From Bin87 sp965203985 (GTDB lineage Bacteria; Chloroflexota; Dehalococcoidia; Lucifugimonadales; UBA3495), in NCBI GenBank assembly GCA_965203985.1, contig CBDBDS010000012.1:1-64000 (forward strand): 64,000 nucleotides of DNA, given 5' to 3'. The position numbers and the translations under genes were made by a program. The notes under the pieces were generated by a model. The model had not been told where the DNA came from, searched no databases, and saw only the letters and a list, made by a program, of their open reading frames with translations. Positions 34,138-42,508 of the stretch are shown in pieces (within the stretch, counting starts at the first letter, position 1; each line of letters starts with the position of its first letter).

Positions 34138-34717
34138 GTGTTAGTGTGCGCCACGGCAGCGGCAGTGGTGTCGGTTGTTTCGGCTGTCGGGACCGGAGTG
34201 GTGCTGGCCTACAACGACACTGGGTCGAACGTCTGCAACTGGTCGTATGACGAAGATACAACGCTGGAGATCCCTTATGGGGCGACCCGCAGTTCCCGTC
34301 CACTGGGGCGTATGCGGTGGCGTGGAGCAGCGCGCGGCTGAACTGGAATGGTGCTGACACTCCGGCGGAGTTCACCTATGCGGTGGGCAGCAGTCGCACA
34401 CTTTGGGTGCGACTGAGATGGGGATGAGCGCTGCCAACGGGGTGCTCTACGACTATTGCTGGAACTTCGGGAAGAGGTCGGCTACTCGGGGCCTGCTTAA
34501 CGAGTCGAGGTTGGAGAATAAGAACGCGGTGTTCAAGCGTTCGGCGGCGTCTCATGAGCTGGGGCACCACATCGGGTTGTGGCACATTACGGTGACGCAG
34601 TGGATCATGAATTACAGCGGGAACTTCTACACCTACGGCATCCAGCAGCAGGATGATGAAAGCGGGGTGCAGGATATATCCTCGCACGAAGACTACCCGC
34701 TGGAATGCGACTATTGA
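34138..34717 (+). pseudogene. Secreted metzincin-type metalloprotease, two frameshifts
   Basis: Three frames join to one protein. GTG 34138 gives a signal-like VLVCATAAAVVSVVSAVGTG and YNDTGSNVCNWSYDEDTTLE; around 34285 it shifts to DPQFPSTGAYAVAWSSARLN and TPAEFTYAVGSS; around 34400 it shifts again to ATEMGMSAANGVLYDYCWNF. The last frame has the zinc site AASHELGHHIGLWHI (His-Glu-x-x-His-x-x-Gly-x-x-His) and a Met-turn-like WIMNYSG. Such proteases are secreted. It lies inside the inserted element. Either a pseudogene or affected by assembly errors. Confidence 0.7.
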
Positions 34718-34732
34718 GGGGAGGTCTGAATC

Positions 34733-35395
34733 ATGAAGAACAAGATAATCGCGCTGGTGGCAGTGGCGGGGGTGGTGGGCATTCTGGCCGGGTTGGTGGT
34801 GGTTCCGCAGATGATGTGGGGAGGTGGAAGCTCCGCCTCCTGGCTGATTCATATTGAGGCGGAAACCTTGGTGGAGGGGTCGGATCGCATCGTGATCGCG
34901 ACGTACGTTGATGGTCGGACCGAGAGTATCTCCAAGGGTGACGATGCGGAGGGGAACTCGAAGGGTTCCATCACTGAACGTTTCCGGCGGTTCACCGTTG
35001 TTGAGGTGTTGAAGGGTGAAGGTGCATCGGGAGATACTCTGCACGTGGTGTCTACGGAAGGAAACAGGCTTCGTTTCGCCGATGGGAAGAGTTCGGAGAA
35101 CGAATACGAGGTGGTGGACCTGAAGAGCGGGGATGAGTACGTGCTTTTCGTGGAAGGCAGGAGCCGGCCTGCTGGGTACCCGAGCGGCTATGGGGATGTC
35201 TTGTGGACATCCCCGGGTGAGCCGAACCTGGCGAAGGTGGACGCTGACGGGAGATTGACCTTCCTGGCTACGGACGTTTACCTGGACCTGGTTGCCGAAG
35301 GCGGGTTGACGCCGGTGTCTGGTTCGGCGGCGCCGTTTGAGCTGACCAAGGAGGAGATCAAGCGGCTTGTGGCTGGCTCATCGCCGTCTGGATGA
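34733..35395 (+). CDS. Membrane-anchored or secreted protein of the inserted element
   Basis: The 220-residue protein starts with a basic tip and a hydrophobic helix (MKNKIIALVAVAGVVGILAG) and then an extracytoplasmic beta-rich domain: SDRIVIATYVDGRTESISKG, TVVEVLKGEGASGDTLHVVS, and LKSGDEYVLFVEGRS, ending TKEEIKRLVAGSS. It resembles the small anchored proteins found next to secreted metalloproteases in related genomes. It starts 15 bases after the metzincin stop with GGGGAGG before the ATG. A strong terminator follows. The only intact gene of the element. Confidence 0.75.
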   Translation: MKNKIIALVAVAGVVGILAGLVVVPQMMWGGGSSASWLIHIEAETLVEGSDRIVIATYVDGRTESISKGDDAEGNSKGSITERFRRFTVVEVLKGEGASGDTLHVVSTEGNRLRFADGKSSENEYEVVDLKSGDEYVLFVEGRSRPAGYPSGYGDVLWTSPGEPNLAKVDADGRLTFLATDVYLDLVAEGGLTPVSGSAAPFELTKEEIKRLVAGSSPSG

Positions 35396-35404
35396 GTCGG
35401 TCGT

Positions 35405-35437
35405 GCGGGGCCGCGATGAACGCCGGCCCCGCTTTTT
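35405..35437 (+). terminator. Rho-independent terminator after the element's second gene
   Basis: GCGGGGCCG (35405-35413) pairs with CGGCCCCGC (35424-35432) followed by TTTTT. The rest of the element to 35741 is non-coding: a second GC hairpin around 35480-35500 followed by GGTTTTT, and the subterminal repeat. Confidence 0.88.
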
Positions 35438-37232
35438 GGGGAGGCGGTTTCCGTCCGATCCGAATGAGTTGATGTGACCACCCGCGCCGGTGCCGGCGCG
35501 GATGGTTTTTGCGTTGGGCAAAGCCCATCAGGTCAGCATGGGATCTTTCTTGTCCAACTGCGGGGAGGGGCGGCCGGTCCGGCCTCCCCGGCGCGTCACG
35601 TCGGGGTCTCCGCAGGCCCTCACGCGGAGATTTCAGGGCAATTTCCAGGCCGAATCGTAAATTACGCATTTCGTTGGCAAATTGGTCGGACTCATGGACT
35701 TAAACCCGCTGCGCTACGTTTTGCGTTTTCGCGTTTCCTACTTGAACAATCCTACTGATCAGGTCGCAATTGCGGAAGGTGGGTCCGCTTTCGGGTGTGC
35801 TGACGATGGTCCAGGACCTGATCCGTGGGACGTCGCTCCTGACGGTTTGGTTTGCGTCGTCGGCGCAGTAGCCGTCGCCCGGAGCGGTTGAGGTGAAGCT
35901 GACGGATTGCACGATTGAGCGCGCCTCGGGGTCGATCTTGTGGCCGGGCAGGTTCGGGCTGGACTCGCAGTAGCTGCTGATGTAGACCTCGTCGTCGGCT
36001 GTTCTTGGCTTGGCTTCGCCGATGTATTCCTGTTCATCCTGGGCGTAATAGACGCTGATGCCGTCGGCGTCGAGCATGGTGTCGGTGACGGTGGCGTTGT
36101 CGCCGTTTTCGTAGTCGGTCGCGAGCGCGTGCCACATCCGGAAGTAGCGTTGTTCTTCCGGCTTGTAGATCGGGAACTTTTCCTTATCGGCGGCGAAGTT
36201 GATGTAGAGTGCCCGTGCGCCGGTGACGGGTTCGCTGAAGTGGACGCTGGCGGTCATCTTTTCGCCCAAACGGTAGGTGTCGCCGTAGGTGGGGCTGGAG
36301 GTCATCTCAATCTTGGTGATGTGGGCGTTGCCGATCACTTTCTGCTGGGGCTGACGCGAAGCGGTTGGTTTGATCATCGGTATCGTGTCGTCGCTGCCGG
36401 GGTAGCGCAGGCGTCCGGTGCCGCTGGTTCTGCCGAATGTGATGCCGTCTACGTCAAAGTCGTCCTTCTCGACGGTGTAGGTGGCTTGCAGATAGTTGGT
36501 GTTGCTGGGACCGCCAACTTGGAACAGAGCTTCCTTGCTGCCGATGTGTGCGCGGAACCAGAACTGAGCCCTGCTGTGGTCTAACGGGGCCGAGTAACTA
36601 ACCCGGATTCGGATGACGTCGCCCTCGGTGTAGTAGACGTTATCGCCCGGGCTGGTTTCGAAAATGATCTCGATGGGCCGCGGGTTTTGGAGCCTCAAGA
36701 CTTTCTGGTCCGACTGGTAGCCCAAGCCCTCGTACTCCTCTGACATGGCTGCGCCAGTGCTGATGCCGGTGACCGACGAGGCATTCTTGACGTGGATGTT
36801 GGACCGGTCGTTCACGTCAGTCTCGTGGTACTGACTGTGCGGGATCCAGATCCCGTTCTCCTGGGCATCATCGAATTTGGCGACCGTGTACGAGAAGACC
36901 AATTCGGTGCTGTCGCTCCCGCTGGTGTACGTGAGGTCACGCAGGTCTTCGCCTATCCTCATACCAATCGAGGGTACGGGCGACGCCTTCACGTTCACCG
37001 CCTCGTCGAAAGTGGCGGCCACGGTTATGACCTCGCCGCGTCCGTACTATTCGCCCAAGGCCGGGCTGGACGGTACGGCGAAGCCCGTGAGCTGCGGCGG
37101 TTTCGAAGACTGCGCCTGTGTGGACGCGACCAGTGTGGCCGCCACCAGCACGGCGATGCCGACTCCCAGCAAGGCTGCGGCCATTCCGAAGATCCGACCC
37201 CGGTTGCGTGTCTATTCTGCTAACTGTTTCAT

Positions 37233-37869
37233 AGTCGATCAACTCCTGCTTTCCCGTTGGTATGCGCGGCCTCTCTGGAGCGGTCTGCTTTCGTTCGCCC
37301 CTGGCCTATTCCCGTTGGGTGAGCCGTCGCCGCTCCCCATTGCCCGTGTTCCTGCGAGGTTTGTGCCAGACCGGCTGTGACGGTCGTATTGTCGTGTGGC
37401 CGGCCCGGCTAGCGGTCCATGCGTTGCCATCTATCAGATGCGTGCGTTGGCTCCGTCCGCCAATACGCACAGGGTTCGCACCTTCTGGGCTGCTCTGTAT
37501 GGGCGACGCCAGGCCGTACCCGGTGCGTAATAGCCGAGAGTGCCAATGCACTGCCGGGCGCTTCACTCACCGGCGTATGTGGTTCCTCACCACGACTGGA
37601 AAATGATAATCACCTAGCAAATAGCGGATCGCTAGTGGCAAATTTATGCCTACTGCGACGCCATTTCTGCCTAATCTGGGGCTGGTTGAAAGTTGATTAT
37701 TACGCCGTCCGGACGGCTCCGGCAGTGCATCTCGCCACAGTTGGTCTCGCGTCTTGCAAACGGGCCGGGTTTGAGGATCATCCGAGCATTCTCGGACCCC
37801 GCCGCTGGCAGATGCCCTGTCGGGATTAGTGCATTGAGGGGGTCGGGAGGGTGCGTCAGGAGGTATTCG
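37233..37869. other. 637-base divergent intergenic region without a recognisable gene
   Basis: Lies between the divergently oriented surface-protein pseudogene and histidine-kinase pseudogene. No reading frame resembles a protein. Two AT-richer stretches (about 37600-37700) could hold promoters; none can be defined. Confidence 0.5.
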
Positions 37870-38876
37870 ATGGTTTCGACCACCACGTTGGCGAAGCCGG
37901 TCCGACAGCTCGGGGATTGGCTCTGGGACGATGGTTTTGACCCGGAGGAGATCCGTTACGGGTCGAAGATCAACGTGTGGGCGCGGTGGTTTTGGGTGCT
38001 GGGCGGGCTGATCGAGACCAACTATCCTGCTGGCTACCTGGATCGGTATTACGTATTGAACACCCTGTACGTGCTGACGCCCGGCGTGGTCAACGCCTAT
38101 CTCCATTACCGGCTGCGACTGGGGCGAACGATACCGGTCCGGTGGCTGCTGGCCCTGTCTGCGATGGACGTGTTTCTTGTCTCTTTCAGCGTCTCGGTTT
38201 CCGGGGGAATCGACAACAAGTTTTACCCCATCAATTTGGCCATGCTGGCGATGTTTGCGGTGATTTTCACCTCCGTACGGTTGAGTTGTGCCTGGTCCAC
38301 CATGGTGGTGGCAATATACTCAGCCATTTGCTGGGCGGTGGGTGATGGCCTGGATCTGGCGGCCAACGAGGGGAAGGACTTATTGACCTACATCGTGGGG
38401 ATGTACGCCATTGCGTTTGCGGTGAGCATGATCGCCCGTTACGAACGTGTGCAGCGGCGAGAAGCCGTTGCCCGGACGCAGCAGATCCAACGGGAACGGA
38501 TCGAGTTGTCCCATACGATCCACGACACCGTGGGCCAGTCGGCCTACATGATCGGCATGGGCATCGACAACGCGCAGGCACTGGCGGGCGCGTCAAATCC
38601 TCAGCTCACGAGCAGTCTCGAGGCGACGGGCAAGCTGGCCCGTTCCGCGATGTGGTCGCTGAGACATCCCATTGACATTGGCGTGATTTCGACGGGCAAG
38701 GCTTGGGTACCACGCTAAGTTCACACGCGGCCGCCTTCGCGAGCATCACGTCGATTCCGGCGGAGGTCCGGCACGTGGGCGCTGAACCGTTGCTTTCCGT
38801 TGCGACCAGGAGCCTGTTGTTCTCAATTGCTCACAATGCATTGACCAACGTGTTCCGTCACGGGGAGGCGTCTTGT
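37870..38876 (+). pseudogene. Sensor histidine kinase (HisKA_3 type), frameshifted and truncated
   Basis: ATG 37870, with GGAGG upstream, opens a membrane sensor with about five or six hydrophobic helices (to about residue 190), then a dimerisation helix RERIELSHTIHDTVGQSAYM with the phospho-acceptor His. After SLRHPIDIG the frame runs off; a shift near 38690-38703 continues LSSHAAAFASITSIPAEVRH and SIAHNALTNVFRHGEA, the N-box of the ATPase domain. Homology stops at about 38876, where IS630 transposase sequence begins in the other orientation. The G-boxes are lost. NarL-type partner not present. Confidence 0.8.
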
Positions 38877-38877
38877 G

Positions 38878-39373
38878 AGGCAACTGCGGGAGAAGACGCT
38901 GAACTGGATTTGCGCCATATTCAGCCGGCTGCCATGCTTGGGTGTGTAGTGAAATTCCAGTCGTCAGGCGATGCGCCGGGCTTCCGCCGCCGGAAAGGTC
39001 TGATACAACGACGCCTTGCGATGGGTATTGAGAGCCTGCCCCGTACTTGATACGGCGTTGTCCAGGACCACGCGGATCACGGGGGGTTGGGATAGGAGGT
39101 GTCCGCCAGCCATTGCATCTGGTGGGCGAAGTCCTCGATGGTGCGGCGCTGAGTGATGGCCACATGGCGCCAGTCGGCCAGGGGCTCGCAAGTCAGGAAG
39201 AGGTTGCGTGCGCCCCGCCGGCGGCGCTGGTAGTCCTCGCGCTGCGGTTTTCCCGGCTCCACCGGAAGGGGCGGCCGGACATTGGACAAAAGTTGCGTGG
39301 AGGTGTCATCGAAGCAGGCCGCCGGCCTTTGGGTGTCATGGGGTTCGGCGTAGAGGTTCAGCGCGTCCTCCAT
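38878..39373 (-). mobile_element. IS630-family transposase remnant (minus strand)
   Basis: Reading the minus strand: MEDALNLYAEPHDTQRPAAC, PPLPVEPGKPQREDYQRRRR, NLFLTCEPLADWRHVAITQR, PNPPVIRVVLDN, then an 8-codon insertion, then LNTHRKASLYQTFPAAEARR and EFHYTPKHGSRLNMAQIQFS. The DDE Asp (VVLDN) and the distal Glu region are present in part, but both ends are missing. It truncates the histidine kinase gene. Confidence 0.85.
39034..39057. repeat. Small palindromic repeat inside an IS630 remnant (copy A)
   Basis: GCCTGCCCCGTACTTGATAC-type unit of about 24 bases, near-palindromic (CCCCGTA...TACGG). On the minus strand it adds AVSSTGQA in frame after VVLDN of the transposase. A homologous unit is inserted at the same codon in the plus-strand transposase (39593-39616). 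Confidence 0.75.
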
Positions 39374-39398
39374 AGCCTGCCCCGTACTGGACACGGGG
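39374..39398. repeat. Small palindromic repeat (copy B)
   Basis: AGCCTGCCCCGTACTGGACAC plus GGGG, the same family as copies A and C, inserted just before the first recognisable transposase codons (MEDALNLY) of the minus-strand remnant. Confidence 0.7.
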
Positions 39399-39592
39399 AC
39401 TACTAGAACCGCCGGGGCTGCACCCGCAACCTCTTCCTGTTCTGCGAGCCCTAGGCCGGCTGGCGCGTGCGTCCCTTGACCAATCACACCGTCACTCGGC
39501 ACCGCACCATGCCGGACTTCGCCAGCCAGATACAATGGCTGGTGGACGCTGCCTATCCCGACGCGCCCGTGATCCGCGTGGTCTTGGACAAC

Positions 39593-39616
39593 CCCGTATC
39601 AAGTGCGGGGCGCGCT
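39593..39616. repeat. Small palindromic repeat (copy C), in-frame in transposase
   Basis: CCCGTATCAAGTGCGGGGCG plus CGCT, 24 bases, splits the transposase at the same codon (between VVLDN and LNTHR) as copy A. The two transposases are in opposite orientation, so the insertion predates their separation. Confidence 0.75.
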
Positions 39617-39730
39617 CTCAACACCCACCGCATGGCGTCCCGGTACGAAACCTTCACGGCAACCCATGCCCGGCGCATCGTGAAACGCCTGGAGTTTCAT
39701 CACACCCCCAAGCACGCCAGTTGGCTCAAT

Positions 39731-39753
39731 CCTGTCCTGAGCTTGCCGAAGGG
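39731..39753. repeat. REP-like CCTGTCCTGAGCTTGCCGAAGGG insertion (23 bp) in transposase
   Basis: A 23-base unit, CCTGTCCTGAGCTTGCCG followed by AAGGG, interrupts the transposase after SWLN and before the codons for MAEIE. It causes a +2 shift that an extra A about 15 bases later compensates. This type of palindromic unit is dispersed in many Chloroflexota genomes. Confidence 0.65.
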
Positions 39754-39958
39754 ATGGCTGAGATCGAAATTAAGCGCGCTCAGCCGAGCCTGTCTCAAAG
39801 GCAGAGACCCCGATGCCAACGCCCTGGAACGCGCCGTTACGGCTTGCGAAACGCGGCGCAACACCGCGTGCGTCCCTATCAACTGGCGGTTCAGCACCGA
39901 CCACGCCAGAACCAAACTCCAACGCTTCTATCCCTGCCTTTCCGAGATTGACTGAGTA

Positions 39959-40246
39959 CTAGTTGTCGGCAGCCACTGCCAAGTCGGCCTGCGCGATCCT
40001 CGCGGAGATGACTTCCTTCATCTTGCGGATGCGGCCCAACTCGGGGTAGATGTTCCCCTCGGCCTTCTTATCAAAGATCTTCTCGCCGTCCACGAACACT
40101 TCCATGATGCCCTGGCCGCGCGGGGAGATGGTGATAGCGGCGTCGCCGCCGTAGGCCCGGAAAAACTCGTTCGCCATCCACGTGGCGGTAGCGTGGTGCT
40201 GTCAAGGCACGCAGTAGGTAATCTCGATCTGGACTTTGCCTTCCAT
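39959..40246 (-). CDS. SelW/Rdx-family selenoprotein (TGA as selenocysteine)
   Basis: ATG 40246 follows GGAGGAGAAAC. Reading through TGA (40204-40202, codon 15) gives 95 residues: MEGKVQIEITYCVPU, QHHATATWMANEFFRAYGGD, VFVDGEKIFDKKAEGNIYPE, then LGRIRKMKEVISARI. The Cys-x-x-Sec motif after a beta strand, then a helix and FEV-like GIMEVFVDGEKIF strands, is the thioredoxin-like Rdx (SelW/SelT/SelH) fold, which acts in redox reactions with glutathione or thioredoxin. A hairpin 14 bases after TGA could be the SECIS. Without Sec the 15-codon peptide makes no sense. Oriented convergent with the IS630 remnant. Confidence 0.85.
40172..40187 (-). promoter_or_regulatory. Candidate bacterial SECIS element of the SelW-like gene
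   Basis: On the minus strand CGCCA pairs with TGGCG around the 6-base loop CGTGGA, starting 14 bases after the TGA. The loop has a G in the second position, as expected of bacterial SECIS loops. It lies in the coding region, as required. Confidence 0.55.
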
Positions 40247-40364
40247 GTTTCTCCTCCGAATGGAGCGTGTATTTTTTGGCGCCTGCCTTGAGAATTTTAT
40301 CACAAATGAAAAGACGTTCCAACAACCGCGTTGTCACCCACGTACTGAGTTCGCGGCCGGGAAA

Positions 40365-40449
40365 CGTCAGAAGCAGGATTGGAAGATCTCCGTCACAAAA
40401 CGGTTCCAATCCTGACAATCCCCAAATCTTGAAAATCCTGCTTCTGACG
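40365..40449. repeat. MITE-like element, 85 bp with 16-bp inverted ends (copy 1)
   Basis: CGTCAGAAGCAGGATT (40365-40380) and its exact reverse complement (40434-40449) flank 53 bases. The reverse complement of the whole unit matches the element at 63593-63708 along nearly its whole length, and similarity extends about 15 bases outside both ends. No reading frame inside. It lies between the SelW-like gene and cysC. Confidence 0.85.
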
Positions 40450-40544
40450 ATTTATGAAAGCGGATGCGCCGGGCGTACCGGGAGCGAATTGGCTAATCGG
40501 GCTGCGATATAATCGCCGGCGATAACTGATCCTCGGTGTGCGAT

Positions 40545-41189
40545 ATGGGCAACCAATCTGAAGTATTCTGGCAGGACTACGCCGTATCCAGGCGCGACCG
40601 GACCGCGCTGCTCGACCAGGATCCGTTGGTCCTCTGGTTCACCGGCTTGTCCGGCGCCGGCAAGACGACGCTGGCCAACTGCCTGGCCAAGCGCCTGTAC
40701 GACTGCGGGTACGCGACCTACGTTCTGGACGGGGACAACCTGCGCCACGGCCTCAACCGGGACCTGGATTTCAGCGTGGCGGCGCGCCACGAAAACGTGC
40801 GGCGCATGGCGGAAGTTGCTGGCCTCATGTACGACGCCGGCCTGATCACGCTGGCGGCCTGCATCTCCCCGTTCAAGACGGAACGGGACTTCGCCAGGAG
40901 CCTGGTACCGGCCGGCAAATTCGTCGAGGTGTTTGTCGATACCCCGCTCTCGCTGTGTGAGCAAAGAGATAACAAGGGTCTCTACCGCCGGGCCCGGGCC
41001 GGGGAAATCGTCAATTTCACCGGTATCGACTCGCCTTTCGAGCGCCCGGAGGACCCGGAGATCGCCATCAACACCACCGGTCGCTCGCCCGCTGATTGCA
41101 TCGAGGCCATCATGGGCTACCTGACTGCCCACCGGCTCATTACGGTCGCTGGACAGGAGGCGCGTCGTGAGAACCGACTCCAGGCATGA
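40545..41189 (+). CDS. cysC: Adenylylsulfate kinase (APS kinase)
   Basis: Phosphorylates adenosine 5'-phosphosulfate to PAPS. The 214-residue protein has the P-loop FTGLSGAGKTTLANCL, the substrate loop DGDNLRHGLNRDLDFS, ISPFKTERDFARSLV and KGLYRRARAGEIVNFTGIDS. It is a stand-alone kinase without a fused sulfurylase. ATG 40545 preferred over GTG 40536. PAPS could feed a sulfotransferase. An IS4 element lies 61 bases downstream. Confidence 0.95.
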   Translation: MGNQSEVFWQDYAVSRRDRTALLDQDPLVLWFTGLSGAGKTTLANCLAKRLYDCGYATYVLDGDNLRHGLNRDLDFSVAARHENVRRMAEVAGLMYDAGLITLAACISPFKTERDFARSLVPAGKFVEVFVDTPLSLCEQRDNKGLYRRARAGEIVNFTGIDSPFERPEDPEIAINTTGRSPADCIEAIMGYLTAHRLITVAGQEARRENRLQA

Positions 41190-41250
41190 CGGAGGCAGCG
41201 CCGGATCGAGGTTCGCGGCGGACGGGTTCTGCGTCTCCAGGCAGTTGGGT

Positions 41251-42433
41251 CTCACGCGTACCCAGTTTGAGTTGAGGGGTTGAAAAAGGTCGGTCTCTCC
41301 GGGTAGGGAATGGGTTACCCGCCACATTCCTGCCCTGGGGAGGCCGCCCATGTCATGGTATCACCGCATCGCCACCTTTCTGAACGACGCATTGCCGCAA
41401 TTTCGCGCCACCCGTCGGACCAATCTGGCCCTGCTCACGGTGGCTATTCTGGAGCGTCGTGCCCTGGCCATATCGGTGTTGGTGCGGGCTTGGCGGACCC
41501 AATTACCCTATTCGCATCATCAGCGTAAGAAGCGACTGTTTCGCTTTCTGTCCAACACCGGCTTTGACACCATGGCGGTGCAGACGGCGCTGTTGGAACC
41601 AATCTGTCAGGCGGCCGGATTGCGGGGCCGGGTTCCGATGATGATCGACTGGTCCGATCTGGGTCAGGGGCGAAACGGTCTGTTCGCTGCGGTCTGTTTT
41701 CGGGGTCGGGGGTTGCCCCTGCTCAGCTGGGTATCCACGCCGGCAGAGTTGGATCCTTCCCAGAACCGAGTGGAGGAGTTCTTCATCGGGCGGCTGCTAC
41801 GACACCTGCCCACCAACATCCGACCGCTGCTGTTGGCTGACCGCGGTTTCGGACGGGCCAGCCTCATCCACTTTCTGCAACGGATGCCCCGCCACACCGG
41901 CTACCCCGTGGACTACGTGGTTCGCCTCAGGGGCGATGTGGTGGTCCAGGGCGCCGACTATCGGGGTCGGTTACGAGACTATCGGCTGCGTAAAGGCCGT
42001 ATCCTGTTCTGGCCTCGCACCCTTTACCGATCCGACGGCGCGGTGGTGATCAATCTGGTGCTCTACTGGGCTCGAGGACATCGGGAGCCCTGGTATCTGG
42101 CCACATCCTTGGCTGACCCTCGCCAGGCGGTGCGCATGTATCGGAAGCGGATGCAGCCGGAGCAGTACTTCAAGGATGGTAAGCAACGCTTCGCGCTGAA
42201 CCGGAGCACCGTAACCACCACCGACCGGCTGCAACGGTTGCTGGTGGCCCTGCTTTTGGCCTGCTGCCTGCTGATATTGATGGGGATGCGGGTATCTCCA
42301 ACCTTCCGACGCCAGGTGTGCTCCCGTGGGAAGTTGGGCATCCTGCACCTGGGTTACGAATTCTACCTCGCTACACCCGACCCACCTCACAACCTCTTCA
42401 CCATCAAACGCCACCAAACCGGGTACGCGTGAG
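41251..42433 (+). mobile_element. Complete IS4-family insertion sequence
   Basis: The element runs 41251-42433 (1183 bp). Its ends are CTCACGCGTACCC-A-GTTTG and the inverted CTCACGCGTACCC-G-GTTTG (one mismatch in 19). GCAGTTGGGT is duplicated exactly on both sides (41241-41250 and 42434-42443), a 10-bp target duplication typical of the IS4 group. It holds one transposase whose stop codon lies within the right repeat. Clean ends suggest recent insertion between cysC and ilvE. Confidence 0.95.
41350..42432 (+). CDS. IS4-family DDE transposase
   Basis: The 360-residue enzyme catalyses cut-and-paste transposition. The first Asp is in MMIDWSDLGQGRNG, the second in LLLADRGFGRASLIHF, and the Y-(2)-R-(3)-E-(6)-K signature is in YRKRMQPEQYFKDGKQRFAL. 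The reading frame is complete; its TGA overlaps the terminal inverted repeat. Confidence 0.95.
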   Translation: MSWYHRIATFLNDALPQFRATRRTNLALLTVAILERRALAISVLVRAWRTQLPYSHHQRKKRLFRFLSNTGFDTMAVQTALLEPICQAAGLRGRVPMMIDWSDLGQGRNGLFAAVCFRGRGLPLLSWVSTPAELDPSQNRVEEFFIGRLLRHLPTNIRPLLLADRGFGRASLIHFLQRMPRHTGYPVDYVVRLRGDVVVQGADYRGRLRDYRLRKGRILFWPRTLYRSDGAVVINLVLYWARGHREPWYLATSLADPRQAVRMYRKRMQPEQYFKDGKQRFALNRSTVTTTDRLQRLLVALLLACCLLILMGMRVSPTFRRQVCSRGKLGILHLGYEFYLATPDPPHNLFTIKRHQTGYA

Positions 42434-42508
42434 GCAGTTGGGTCGATTGGCAACACTCGCCGCGCGACGGTATAATGCCTCGAATTCTTTGCTCAAAGGG
42501 GGCATTAC

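Larger units (their letters stand above)
33966..35754. mobile_element. 1789-bp cargo element with 18-bp inverted repeats and 8-bp target duplication, no transposase
   Basis: The ends are TAGGATTGTTCAA-A-TAGG (33966) and its reverse complement with one mismatch (ending 35754). CTGATCAG flanks both sides (33958-33965 and 35755-35762). Subterminal near-copies ACGAATTGCGTAATT and its inverted ACGAAATGCGTAATT lie about 20-60 bases inside. It carries a broken metzincin gene and an intact membrane/secreted protein, but no transposase or recombinase. The target sequence is itself a palindrome, so the duplication could partly belong to the repeat. It is therefore a non-autonomous element moved in trans or an unknown type. 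Confidence 0.7.
33259..37232 (-). pseudogene. Large secreted repeat protein gene, broken by two ambers, a frameshift and a 1.8-kb insertion
   Basis: ATG 37232 follows AGGAG and would begin MKQLAE, then TAG, then TRNRGRIFGMAAALLGVGIA (signal peptide ending ASTQAQS). A second TAG follows PALGE, before YGRGEVITVAATFDEAV. From there about 430 residues of beta-rich surface repeats (PESGPTFRNCD-type) stay open to 35763. The frame resumes after the inserted element with VALTFTQPVVVTGTPSVTLE, needs one frameshift near 33487, and ends HTASGSGYTGQDAIKLL at 33259. Removing the element and one 8-bp copy restores FRNCDLIRVALTFTQ in frame. Function probably adhesion or cell-surface binding. Confidence 0.8.
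39409..39955 (+). mobile_element. IS630-family transposase remnant (plus strand, opposite copy)
   Basis: From about 39409 the plus strand encodes RNLFLFCEP, a TAG, then FASQIQWLVDAAYPDAPVIR, VVLDN, an inserted PVSSAGRA, LNTHRMASRYETFTATHARR, LEFHHTPKHASWLN, an inserted PVLSLPKG-type segment, and RWRFSTDHA-like RFSTDHARTKLQRFYPCLSE at the end. It is the C-terminal half of a transposase related to the remnant at 38878-39373 but in opposite orientation. No N-terminal HTH. Confidence 0.85.

Noticed and set aside
40365..40449. CRISPR repeat
   Set aside because: A single inverted-repeat unit, with no regular array or spacers; a MITE-like element explains it.
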